Below the pieces are notes generated by a model that was not told where the DNA came from, did no database searches, and saw only the letters and a program-made list of their open reading frames with translations. The translations under genes were made by a program, and so were the position numbers. From Duganella sp. SG902 (GTDB lineage Bacteria > Pseudomonadota > Gammaproteobacteria > Burkholderiales > Burkholderiaceae_D), in NCBI RefSeq assembly GCF_013376005.1, contig NZ_JABMJK010000003.1:434001-498000 (forward strand): a stretch of 64,000 bases of DNA, in the 5' to 3' direction. Below are positions 45,239 to 53,681 of the stretch, piece after piece. Within the stretch, counting starts at the first letter, position 1, and each line of letters starts with the position of its first letter.

Positions 45239-45607
45239 TTATGGCATGACCAGCTTGGCCACCGCGCCCAGCAGCACCTCGGGCTTGAACGGCTTGACCA
45301 CCCAGGCCTTGGCGCCGGCCGCCTTGCCCTCCTCCTTCTTGCCCTCGGCCGACTCGGTGGTCAGCATGATCACCGGCGTGAACTTGTAGTTGGGCAGCTG
45401 CTTGAATTGCTTGACGAAAGTGATGCCGTCCATGTTGGGCATGTTGACGTCGCACACCACCAGATGAATTTTCTGGCCGGTGCACTTGGACAGCGCGTCG
45501 ACGCCGTCGCGCCCTTCGATCACCTCGTAGCCCGCGCCCTTGAGCGCGATGCCGACCACTTGCCGCAGCGAGGCCGAATCATCGACCACCATGATGGTTT
45601 TTGCCAT
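45239..45607 (-). CDS. cheY: CheY-like response regulator
   Basis: A 122-aa single receiver domain with V-V-D-D-S, phospho-acceptor in V-V-C-D-V-N-M-P-N-M-D-G, Thr in M-L-T-T-E-S and Lys in V-V-K-P-F-K. All key residues are conserved. Output target unknown; no flagellar motor genes are in the window. Confidence 0.94.
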   Translation of the reverse strand: MAKTIMVVDDSASLRQVVGIALKGAGYEVIEGRDGVDALSKCTGQKIHLVVCDVNMPNMDGITFVKQFKQLPNYKFTPVIMLTTESAEGKKEEGKAAGAKAWVVKPFKPEVLLGAVAKLVMP

Positions 45608-45619
45608 GTCTTGTCCACC

Positions 45620-46783
45620 TCAGAAAAAAGTGATCTCGTCGGCGTCGGCGGCGGCCGGCGCCGCGTGTTTGACGCCACTATGCACCGCGTGCTCCTCCGC
45701 CATCGCGTAGGTCTTCTGCAGCTCGCGCAGCAGGCGCTCGGGATCGAGCGGCTCCAGCACGCCGCTGGCGACGTAGCGGTCGCGGTTCTCGCGCAGCAGC
45801 GCCGGCAGGCGCTCCATGTTGTCGCGCACGTGCGCCATCACCTGGCTCACGCGGTCCTGGAACTGCAGCTGCACCAGCGCCTCGCCGACCTCGCCCTGGA
45901 TGCCGACGCTTTCCTGCTTGAGCTGCTCGGACTGCTGCGCCAGCGCGTCGGTGATCTCGCGGAATTCGCTGAGCACGGCGTCGATCATGCCCTCGGCCGA
46001 GGACATCGATTTGTCCTCCGCCTCGCTCGATTGGTCGGCGGCCTGGCTGGCGGCCAGGATGGCGCTGCTGATCAGGCCCACGCGGTTGGTGATTTCCTTG
46101 CCGGTCTCGGCCGAGCGCATCGACAGCTGGCGCACCTCCTGCGCCACCACCGCGAAGCCGCGTCCGGCCGGGCCGGCGCGCGCCGCCTCGATGGCGGCGT
46201 TCAGCGCCAGCAGATTGGTTTGCGCGGCGATGCTGGCCACGCCCTCGGCCATGCCGCGCAGCTCGCGCGTGAAGCGTTCCAGGTCCTTGATCTGCGCCAG
46301 CATGGCCTGCTTGGACGACATGGCCGACTTCATCGAGCTGACCACCGAACCGAGCCGCGTCTGGCTGTGGCTGAAGACTTCCGTGATGGAAGTCCCTCCG
46401 GCGCAATCGGCGCTGGAGACGTGCACCGCGTTGTCGAGCCGGTCGACGATGTTGGAGAAGCGCGACGCCAGGTCGGCCACCGCCTCCTCCATCTGGCTGC
46501 GCGAGTTTTCGATATGGCGGCACCACACCGGCAGCAGCGCGTCGCCGAAGCGCTCGCGCGCGGCCAGGTAGTCGTCGATCATGCGGTTGTCGCCAGCGCC
46601 GCCGCCGGTGCCGAAGCCGCTGTCGCGCGTGAGCCAGAACGCCGCGCCCAGCAACAGCGCCGCCCAGATCAGTGTGTACCAGCCCCAGGCGCTCCAGCCC
46701 GCGGCCACCGTCCCCAAAGCGCCCGCGCCGGCGAGGCCGACAGGCACTAGCATTTTGCCACCCACAATACTTGGATTGTTCAC
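45620..46783 (-). CDS. Short methyl-accepting chemotaxis protein, operon transducer 1
   Basis: A 387-aa transducer without a periplasmic sensor: two close hydrophobic segments at the N-terminus (about 12-30 and 34-52), then a cytoplasmic coiled coil with the signalling tip ([12 protein letters not shown] near 190). It ends in D-A-D-E-I-T-F-F. Start: GTG at 46783 with AGGTGG; an ATG at 46753 is an alternative. It is the first gene of the operon. A receptor of this kind probably senses a cytoplasmic or membrane state. Confidence 0.9.
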   Translation of the reverse strand: MNNPSIVGGKMLVPVGLAGAGALGTVAAGWSAWGWYTLIWAALLLGAAFWLTRDSGFGTGGGAGDNRMIDDYLAARERFGDALLPVWCRHIENSRSQMEEAVADLASRFSNIVDRLDNAVHVSSADCAGGTSITEVFSHSQTRLGSVVSSMKSAMSSKQAMLAQIKDLERFTRELRGMAEGVASIAAQTNLLALNAAIEAARAGPAGRGFAVVAQEVRQLSMRSAETGKEITNRVGLISSAILAASQAADQSSEAEDKSMSSAEGMIDAVLSEFREITDALAQQSEQLKQESVGIQGEVGEALVQLQFQDRVSQVMAHVRDNMERLPALLRENRDRYVASGVLEPLDPERLLRELQKTYAMAEEHAVHSGVKHAAPAAADADEITFF

Positions 46784-47027
46784 TGGATGCCACCTCGTTT
46801 GTAGTCCTGCGGTCTCTCGACAAACTACACGCGCGCCGCGTTGTGGCGGGCAAATCCATTGTATCTGTAGTTGCCGATGGCATGCGCAAAATAGCCCGCC
46901 AGTTGCGCAACTGCATCAGGCGGACATCGGTGCCGGTGACACGCGCGCGAAGATGCACTCGACTTTTTTCATTTCCGCGGGTAAATTACCAATATTGCAA
47001 ATTGCGCAATTGAACTTTGGAGATGAA

Positions 47028-47714
47028 ATGAAACAGTATGGTGCGGAATTCTTTGGTACGTTCTGGCTGGTGCTCGGCGGTTGCGGCAGCGCCGTGCTGG
47101 CGGCGGCCTTCCCCGGCGTGGGCATCGGCCTGCATGGCGTATCGCTGGCGTTCGGCCTGACGGTGCTGACCATGGCGTACGCCATCGGCCACATCTCGGG
47201 CTGCCACCTCAACCCGGCGGTATCGATCGGCCTGTGGGCCGGCGGCCGCTTCCCGGCCAATCAGCTGCTGCCTTACATCGTGTCGCAAGTGTTGGGCGGC
47301 ATCGTGGCCGGCGGCGTGCTGTACCTGATCGCCAGCGGCAAGGCCGGCTTCGACGTCAGCGCCGGCTTCGCCTCCAACGGCTACGGCGAACACTCGCCGG
47401 GCGGCTACTCGCTGACCGCCGCGCTGGTGACGGAAGTGGTGATGACCATGATGTTCCTGCTGGTGATCCTGGGCGCCACCGACGCGCGCGCGCCGAAGGG
47501 CTTCGCGCCGCTGCCGATCGGCTTCGCGCTGACGCTGATCCACCTGATCTCGATCCCGGTCACCAACACCTCGGTCAACCCGGCGCGCAGCACCGCCGTC
47601 GCCCTGTACGTGGGCGACTGGGCGGTCGGCCAGCTGTGGCTGTTCTGGGTGGCGCCGATCGCCGGCGCGCTGCTGGGCGCGGCGGTCTACCGCTTCATCG
47701 GCAAGGCCGACTAA
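47028..47714 (+). CDS. aqpZ: Aquaporin Z
   Basis: A water channel of 228 aa with six helices and the two N-P-A loops (H-L-N-P-A-V-S and S-V-N-P-A-R-S). The selectivity filter residues Phe, His, Thr and Arg of AqpZ appear in place, with Arg following the second NPA. ATG at 47028 follows GGAGAT. It is divergent from the chemotaxis operon; the 244 bp between hold both promoters and no gene. The stop codon overlaps that of the convergent transducer gene. Confidence 0.96.
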   Translation: MKQYGAEFFGTFWLVLGGCGSAVLAAAFPGVGIGLHGVSLAFGLTVLTMAYAIGHISGCHLNPAVSIGLWAGGRFPANQLLPYIVSQVLGGIVAGGVLYLIASGKAGFDVSAGFASNGYGEHSPGGYSLTAALVTEVVMTMMFLLVILGATDARAPKGFAPLPIGFALTLIHLISIPVTNTSVNPARSTAVALYVGDWAVGQLWLFWVAPIAGALLGAAVYRFIGKAD

Positions 47715-49300
47715 GCCAGCAGGGCCCTGGCCGGCCGGCGCGCGTTGTCTTCCAGCTTGAAGATGCTGACCGCGCCGGCCAGCCTGGCGGCCTGCTCCTG
47801 CATCGAGCCGGCCGCCGCCGCGGCCTGCTCGACCAGCGCGGCGTTCTGCTGCGTCACATGATCCATCTGTGAAATCGCCTGGTTGATCTGCTCGATGCCA
47901 TGCGTCTGCTCGACGCTGGCGTTGCTGATCTCACCCACGATGGCGGTCACGCGCTGGATGCTGGCCACCACCTCGTCCATGGTGCCGCCGGCCTGTCCCA
48001 CCAGCCGCGTGCCGGCCTCCACCTTCCCCACCGAATCGTCGATCAGCGCCTTGATCTCGCGGGCCGCGCCGGCCGAGCGCTGCGCCAGGTTGCGCACCTC
48101 CGACGCCACCACCGCGAAGCCGCGCCCCTGCTCGCCGGCGCGCGCCGCCTCCACCGCCGCGTTCAGCGCGAGGATATTGGTCTGGAAGGCGATGCTGTCG
48201 ATCACGCCGATGATGTCGACGATCTTCTTGGACGAGGCGTCGATCGAGGCCATGGTCTGCACCACGTCCGACACCACCGCGCCGCCGCGCTGCGCCACCT
48301 CGGCCGCGCTGGCCGCCAGCTGGTTGGCCTGGCGCGCGTTCTCGGCGTTCTGCTTGACGGTGCTGGTCAGCTGCTCCATCGACGACGCCGTCTCCTCCAG
48401 CGAGCTGGCCTGCTGCTCGGTGCGGGTCGACAGGTCGAGGTTGCCGGCCGCGATCTCCGAGGACGCGGTGGTGATGGTGTCGGTGCCGCTGCGCACGTCG
48501 CTGACGATGCGCACCAGTCCGCTCGACATGCGGTTCAGCGCATGCAGCAGCTTGCCCGGCTCATCCTTGCTGTAATCGCCGGGCGCGCGGTGGCTGTGGT
48601 CGACCAGGTCGCCCCCGGCCACGCACTCGGCCAGCGCCACCGCCTCGTTGATCGGACGGGTGATGCCGGTGGTCAGCCACCACGCGAACGCCACGCCAAA
48701 CGCCACCACCAGCACGGCCAGCAACACCAGTTGATTGCGGCTGCTCTCGGCCACGTCCTCGATCTTCCGCGCGGCCGCGTCGATCTCCTTGCGCTGGTGG
48801 TCGAGTATGCGTTGCAGCATGCCCTCGTACACCTTGGACGACGGCAGGTAGACCTGCTCCAGCAGGCGCGTGGCCTCGGCGGCGTCGCCGGCCGCCTTGG
48901 CCTTCATCAGGCCGTCGCGCGAGCTGACGTAGATCTTGCGCGTCTCCACCAGCTCGGCCATCAGCTGCTTGTCGCCCTCGTTGGCGAGCTCCTCGATCTT
49001 CTTGATCAGGCCCTGCGAGTAGGCGGTGGCGGTCTTGGCCTCCTCGGCGAAGAAGGTGGCCAGCGAGGGGTCGGCGCTCTTGGCCACCGCCGTGGTACGG
49101 CGGATGCCGGAATACACCATGCGGTACCAGTCCGAGATCAGGCGCTCCTTGGCCAGCGGCAGGTCCATCATGGCGCGGGTGGAGTCGGCCACGCCCTGCA
49201 GGCGATAAATGCCGAGGCCGGTGTTGAAGATCAGGATGGCGAGAATGACCGTGAAGCCAAACGACATCCGCCTGCCGATGCTGAGATCAGAGATTTTCAT
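47711..49300 (-). CDS. Methyl-accepting chemotaxis protein, stand-alone
   Basis: A 529-aa transducer with TM1 (about 11-31), four-helix-bundle sensor (about 32-185), TM2 (about 190-210), HAMP (about 212-265) and a signalling domain with the [16 protein letters not shown] tip. ATG at 49300 follows GGGGGA. It ends in R-A-L-L-A and lacks the D-E-x-x-F-x-x-F tail of the operon transducers. Its class differs from them. It is alone, convergent with aqpZ. Confidence 0.95.
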   Translation of the reverse strand: MKISDLSIGRRMSFGFTVILAILIFNTGLGIYRLQGVADSTRAMMDLPLAKERLISDWYRMVYSGIRRTTAVAKSADPSLATFFAEEAKTATAYSQGLIKKIEELANEGDKQLMAELVETRKIYVSSRDGLMKAKAAGDAAEATRLLEQVYLPSSKVYEGMLQRILDHQRKEIDAAARKIEDVAESSRNQLVLLAVLVVAFGVAFAWWLTTGITRPINEAVALAECVAGGDLVDHSHRAPGDYSKDEPGKLLHALNRMSSGLVRIVSDVRSGTDTITTASSEIAAGNLDLSTRTEQQASSLEETASSMEQLTSTVKQNAENARQANQLAASAAEVAQRGGAVVSDVVQTMASIDASSKKIVDIIGVIDSIAFQTNILALNAAVEAARAGEQGRGFAVVASEVRNLAQRSAGAAREIKALIDDSVGKVEAGTRLVGQAGGTMDEVVASIQRVTAIVGEISNASVEQTHGIEQINQAISQMDHVTQQNAALVEQAAAAAGSMQEQAARLAGAVSIFKLEDNARRPARALLA

Positions 49301-49553
49301 GCCGGTCCCCCTTATCGAATTGTTCTTCAATAGTAACGCCAACCGATGGGCTGCGGCACGCCTTCAACGCTTGTTCAACTATTTTAAGGTTGAAATATAT
49401 TTTTAATTTGCATTCTAATCCGCAACAATTATTGCGCCACCGCGTGTGAAAAGGTTTACACTTTCGGATTCGCTTTTGTACGGCCGTTTACATAGCGGGA
49501 TTTAAAATACAACATTATCCGTTCGGCCACCCGTACGCCTAAACCACTGAGTC

Positions 49554-50171
49554 ATGAGCAACGCATTCCTAGAACACCGCGCCAAATACCGCGAAGCCGT
49601 GTCCCGCCGCTACGGCGTGACGCCCGAACTGTACGACGAAGCCTCGCGCCTGCTGGCGCCGCTGGCCACGCCCTTCAGCATGCGCAAGGGCGAGTACCTG
49701 CAGCGCATCGGCGTGCCGGCGCAATACGTGCACTGGCTGCACAGCGGCGTCGCGCGCACCGGCTTCATCACCGAGTCCGGCAACGAAGTCACGCTGCACT
49801 TCCAGACCGACGGCGAGCCGGTGGCCGCCCATGACGACCTGTTGCGTTCCCGCGATGCGCTGCCGGCGATGAACTTCGTCGTGGCCGAGACCGCCATCCA
49901 CGGCTACCGCCTCGACTGGGCGGAAGTGAGCGCGCTGTACCAGGCCAACAGCCAGTTGCGCGACTACTACCTGGCCGCGGCCCAGTGCAGCATCATCGAG
50001 CAAAGCCGCCGCCTGTACCTGAACGCCTCGCCGGCGCAGGGGCGCCTGAACGCCTTCCGCCGCGAGTACCCGGGGCTGGAGCAGCGCATCTCGCAGAAAG
50101 TGGTGGCATCCTTCCTGGGCATCACGCCGCAATACATGTCGCAGCTGCTGCGGCAGGATGGCAGCAAGTAA
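49554..50171 (+). CDS. Crp/Fnr-type transcriptional regulator
   Basis: A 205-aa regulator with a cyclic-nucleotide-binding-like beta roll (about 35-130, with F-S-M-R-K-G-E-Y-L-Q and S-G-V-A-R-T-G-F) and a short C-terminal helix-turn-helix (K-V-V-A-S-F-L-G-I-T-P-Q-Y-M-S-Q-L). It lacks the Cys cluster of FNR, so its ligand is unknown. A divergent transducer gene is upstream. The 253-bp gap before it is AT-rich near its promoter. Confidence 0.88.
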   Translation: MSNAFLEHRAKYREAVSRRYGVTPELYDEASRLLAPLATPFSMRKGEYLQRIGVPAQYVHWLHSGVARTGFITESGNEVTLHFQTDGEPVAAHDDLLRSRDALPAMNFVVAETAIHGYRLDWAEVSALYQANSQLRDYYLAAAQCSIIEQSRRLYLNASPAQGRLNAFRREYPGLEQRISQKVVASFLGITPQYMSQLLRQDGSK

Positions 50172-50222
50172 CGCGAGTTGTCCGCCTTAGGGTAAGCCTT
50201 TTTCGACCACAAACTGATGAAC

Positions 50223-50302
50223 CGTCATTCCCGCGCAGGCGGGAATCCATAGGGCGCATGGTCATAAGTTCAGCATGGATTCCCGCCTGCGCGGGAATGA
50301 CG
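50223..50302. repeat. REP-like palindromic repeat, copy 3 (CCCG type)
   Basis: Arms CGTCATTCCCGCGCAGGCGG and CCGCCTGCGCGGGAATGACG. Its right arm forms the 3' end of the following minus-strand gene. Confidence 0.9.
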
Positions 50303-50860
50303 GCTATTAACTTCTTCTTGAAAATCCTTCTTCTCGCAACTCGCTTCTTTATATTCGCGGCCATCGAACTTCAGCACCACCCAATACTGTGACAGGGCGT
50401 TGTGGCTGTAAACAAGTAGATCGTTATAACCATTTGCGCTGGAAGGCAGCACCCCAACCCCGTCACTTCCGCTCTTGAAAATGGTTCGGTACGCAGCGCC
50501 CTTTCCTGTCGCATTCCGCGTGACGAGCCAATACCGGAACAGGTGCGCACCATAAAACGCGGAACAGTAAGGCTTGAGCGCGGGGCGCACGAAGTACGCT
50601 TTTTGAGCATCCCTGCTGACAGTTAGCGGCGCGATCAAGAAGAGCGCCGCCTCCTGGCCCTTCTTCAGATCCTGCTCCCGCATGCATTCATGGAGCAGAC
50701 GCCTGTCGTTCTCATCCTCCCCACTCAAAACGTGTTGAATCAAACCAGCTGGCGCCGGCATAGTCCTCGTCAACTCGGCTTCAGTCTTCGACCAAAAAAC
50801 TGGCTCAGCCGCGGCGGCGCATGCCGCCGAAAAATACAGGATGAAAAAGAACAGTTTCAA
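50270..50860 (-). CDS. Small secreted protein of unknown function, with repeat-encoded tail
   Basis: A 196-aa protein with an N-terminal signal peptide (hydrophobic F-F-F-I-L-Y-F-S-A-A-C-A-A-A-A-E) and two later Cys. I do not recognise a family. The start is a TTG at 50860 with an AGGTGG ribosome site 4 bases upstream, 9 bp after the neighbouring gene's stop; an AUG start is not available in this frame there. The last ~12 residues (R-H-S-R-A-G-G-N-P-C) and the stop come from the palindromic repeat, so the original C-terminus has been replaced. It is co-transcribed with the small Cys-rich gene upstream. Confidence 0.7.
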   Translation of the reverse strand: MKLFFFILYFSAACAAAAEPVFWSKTEAELTRTMPAPAGLIQHVLSGEDENDRRLLHECMREQDLKKGQEAALFLIAPLTVSRDAQKAYFVRPALKPYCSAFYGAHLFRYWLVTRNATGKGAAYRTIFKSGSDGVGVLPSSANGYNDLLVYSHNALSQYWVVLKFDGREYKEASCEKKDFQEEVNSRHSRAGGNPC

Positions 50861-50869
50861 CCATCCACC

Positions 50870-51214
50870 TCATTTGCTGTCCGCTTGCGACTGAAGCTCC
50901 TTGAGACGCTTTGAGATCAAGTCCATCTTGCCCTCTGCGTCGAACGCGGCACAGCTTTCGGAAACCATCCTCTCCTTGCCGGCGGCATCTGAGAAGTAAA
51001 GCTTCTCACAGTCGCATCGAAGCGCGGCGACGACGCGCTTCTTCTGCCTGAGGCTGCGGACTTCCGCAACCCAGCAGGAATCGGCGCAACCGCAAGAGCG
51101 ATAGATCAGTTCCTGGCCCTTTACATTCCAATCTAATTTATACGACGCGCCAGACTGCGCGAACACCCCGCCAGTCGCAAGTAGAAGAAACGCGAACGCA
51201 ACAAACCTCATCAT
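50870..51214 (-). CDS. Small Cys-rich secreted protein of unknown function
   Basis: A 114-aa protein with a signal peptide of about 20 residues (ending F-A-Q-S) and six Cys, arranged as C-G-C-A-D-S-C, C-D-C and a single C. This suggests disulfides or metal binding in the periplasm. The tail is charged (Lys/Glu) and helical. Start at 51214 or the next ATG (51211); AGGGG lies upstream. It forms a two-gene unit with the gene at 50270. Confidence 0.75.
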   Translation of the reverse strand: MMRFVAFAFLLLATGGVFAQSGASYKLDWNVKGQELIYRSCGCADSCWVAEVRSLRQKKRVVAALRCDCEKLYFSDAAGKERMVSESCAAFDAEGKMDLISKRLKELQSQADSK

Positions 51215-51332
51215 TCAGGCCCCTAACTTGTCAGAGGAACGTGTACGTAGCATTTCGAAACCTAGTGTGAGTGGGAATCGGTGACGGGAGGGCGCGGCGG
51301 CGGCGCGGGTGGCGCCGCCAGCCGGTGGGGAA

Positions 51333-51698
51333 TTACTTCTTGATGCTCTTGATCTTGTTGTTCTCGTCGACGAACACCAGCTTCGGCACGTGGGTCTCGA
51401 CGGCCTCTTCGCTCATCGGGCCATAAGTGCAGATGATCAGCAGGTCGCCCAGCTGCGCCTTGCGGGCGGCCGCGCCGTTCAGCGAAATCTCGCCGCTGCC
51501 GCGCTTGCCGGCGATGGCGTAGGTGGCGAAGCGCTCGCCGTTGTTCACGTTGTACAGTTCGATGTATTCGTTGACCTTGATATCCGCAGCTTCCAGCAGG
51601 TCCACGTCGATACCGCAGGAACCCTCATAGTTCAGGTCGGCCTGCGTCACCGTCACGCGGTGCAGCTTGGAACGCAGCATCATTCGTTGCATAGACAT
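51333..51698 (-). CDS. panD: Aspartate 1-decarboxylase
   Basis: A pyruvoyl-dependent enzyme of 121 aa that makes beta-alanine for pantothenate. The self-cleavage site is in Y-E-G-S-C-G-I-D (between Gly and Ser), and the [14 protein letters not shown] core is conserved. ATG at 51698 follows GAGGGA; a longer open frame upstream is not coding. It stands alone; a GC hairpin lies downstream (51297-51318). Confidence 0.97.
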   Translation of the reverse strand: MSMQRMMLRSKLHRVTVTQADLNYEGSCGIDVDLLEAADIKVNEYIELYNVNNGERFATYAIAGKRGSGEISLNGAAARKAQLGDLLIICTYGPMSEEAVETHVPKLVFVDENNKIKSIKK

Positions 51699-51862
51699 CT
51701 TATTCCCTCGATAGTAATCATTCAAACTTGGCATCCTGTCCAGCCAGAGGCCGCGACGCGAGGGCGGCATTGTACCATCAGCGCCCCATCCGCAGCCGCT
51801 TTCTCCCCGCTGGCGCTGGCTTTGTGGCATATTGCTGCTAGTAAAAGTCTTCAACTATTTTC

Positions 51863-53578
51863 ATGAAACTCTCTCGCCTGCTCACCGCGTCCACCGCCGT
51901 CCTGGCGTTGCTGGTGGTGGGCATGCTGGCCCACATCACGCGCGACGCTTGGCGCCGCTACGAGGCCACCGACACCGGCCTGCAAGCGCTGCGCCTGACC
52001 CAGCGCGCCATGGTGGCGGCCGAAAAGCTGTCGTTCGAGCGCGGACCGGTCAACGCCGTGCTGGGCGAGCGGGAGCCGGCCGACCCGGCGCGGCGCGAAG
52101 GGCTGTTGCGCGCGCGTGCCGCCACCGACCTCGCGCTGCTGCAGCTGGAGCGCGAGCTGCAGATCGACCTTGGCGCCCCACGTCCGGTGGAGATGGCGCC
52201 GCTTTACCGCGCGCTGGCGGCGGCGCGCGGCACCATCGATCAACTGGCGGCATCGCCGCCCGCAGCGCGCACGCCTGAACAGCTGACCGAGGCGGTCAAC
52301 CAGATGTTCGCGCTGGTGCCGCTGGCGCAGGACGCGGTGACCGGCTACACCTTCGCTTCCGAGCGCGCCTACCCGCGCATCTCGCGCACGCTGATCAAGG
52401 CGCGCTACGCGGTGGAGCTGCGCGAATACGCCGGCCGGCTCGGCTCCGTGCTGACGGTGCCGCTGGCCATGCGGCGGCCACTGGAGCTTGAACAGTACGA
52501 GCAACTGCAAACGCTGCGCGGCCGCATCGCCCAACTGCGCCAGCAGATACAACGCCTTGGCGGCGACAACGCGGCCACCCTGGCGCCGGTGATCGCGCGC
52601 ATGGACGAGGTGTTCTTCGGCGCCGGCCTGCGGCTGGTGACGGAGATCGAGCAGGCCAGCCGCGATGGCCGCGATTACGGCATGGATACCGGCCAGTTCG
52701 CGCAACGCTACGTGCCAACCATGACGCCTATCCTGGCGCTGCGCGACGAGTTGCTGGGCGAGGCGCAGGCCCAGGCCCAGCGCGATCACGAGCACGCGCG
52801 GCGCGAGTTGATCATCGCCTGCCTGTCCGGCGTGGCGATCCTGCTGGCGCTGACCCTGCTGATGCTGATCGTGCGCCGGCGCGTGATCCTGCCGCTGCTG
52901 CGCGCCACGCGCGCGGTGATCCGCCTCGGTGATGGCGACTACTCGCGCGATCCCGGCGGCATGCAACGGCGCGACGAAATCGGCGACATGCTGCGCGCGC
53001 TGTCGACGCTGCGCACCAACAGCATCGAGCGCCAGCAGCTGGAGATGGAGCGTCAGCACCTGATCGAGGAGCTGCGGCGGCGCGCCGATACCGATTACCT
53101 GACCGGCATCCTGAATCGCCGCGCGTTCACCAAGGCCGGCAACCAGCGGCTGCGCCGCGCGCATGAGCAGGACGAGTCGCTGTCGGTGCTGCTGTTCGAT
53201 ATCGACCACTTCAAATCGGTCAACGATACGCATGGCCACGAGGCCGGCGACCAGGTTTTGATCCAGGTGGCGGCGGTGGTGCGCGATCAGTTGCGCGATG
53301 GTGGAATACTGGCGCGCCATGGTGGCGAGGAGTTCGTGGTCATGCCGTCGCACTGCACGCAGGAGCAGGCCTGCCTGCTGGCGGAACGCCTGCGCCAGGC
53401 GATTGCCGACACCTCGCTGACGCTGGCCGATGGCCACATTCTGCGCGTGACCGCCAGCTTTGGCGTGGCCAGCGCCAGCGGCCCGCAGGCGGCGTTGGAC
53501 GATCTGCTGCACGCCGCCGACCTGGCCCTGTACCGCGCCAAGCGCAAGGGCCGCAACCGCGTCGAAAGCGCCAGCTGA
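51863..53578 (+). CDS. Membrane diguanylate cyclase (GGDEF)
   Basis: A 571-aa protein that makes c-di-GMP. One N-terminal helix (about 7-26), a long periplasmic helical sensor (about 27-310), a second helix (about 315-337), a HAMP-like linker, and a GGDEF domain (about 405-565) with D-T-D-Y-L-T-G-I-L-N-R-R-A-F and the active site R-H-G-G-E-E-F. It is divergent from panD. Confidence 0.94.
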   Translation: MKLSRLLTASTAVLALLVVGMLAHITRDAWRRYEATDTGLQALRLTQRAMVAAEKLSFERGPVNAVLGEREPADPARREGLLRARAATDLALLQLERELQIDLGAPRPVEMAPLYRALAAARGTIDQLAASPPAARTPEQLTEAVNQMFALVPLAQDAVTGYTFASERAYPRISRTLIKARYAVELREYAGRLGSVLTVPLAMRRPLELEQYEQLQTLRGRIAQLRQQIQRLGGDNAATLAPVIARMDEVFFGAGLRLVTEIEQASRDGRDYGMDTGQFAQRYVPTMTPILALRDELLGEAQAQAQRDHEHARRELIIACLSGVAILLALTLLMLIVRRRVILPLLRATRAVIRLGDGDYSRDPGGMQRRDEIGDMLRALSTLRTNSIERQQLEMERQHLIEELRRRADTDYLTGILNRRAFTKAGNQRLRRAHEQDESLSVLLFDIDHFKSVNDTHGHEAGDQVLIQVAAVVRDQLRDGGILARHGGEEFVVMPSHCTQEQACLLAERLRQAIADTSLTLADGHILRVTASFGVASASGPQAALDDLLHAADLALYRAKRKGRNRVESAS

Positions 53579-53602
53579 CAGCCGTTGGCGGCGAATAACC
53601 AT

Positions 53603-53681
53603 GTCATTCCGGCGCAGGCCGGAATCCATGCTGAGCCACCACGCCGGCGATCTATGGATTCCGGCCTGCGCCGGAATGACG
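53603..53681. repeat. REP-like palindromic repeat, copy 4 (CCGG type)
   Basis: Arms GTCATTCCGGCGCAGGCCGG and CCGGCCTGCGCCGGAATGAC around a short centre. Its right arm forms the 3' end of the beta-lactamase-fold gene. Confidence 0.9.

Noticed and set aside
24945-53681. The 80-bp palindromic repeats as a CRISPR array
   Set aside because: The copies are far apart, palindromic and without regular spacers, so they are REP-like elements.
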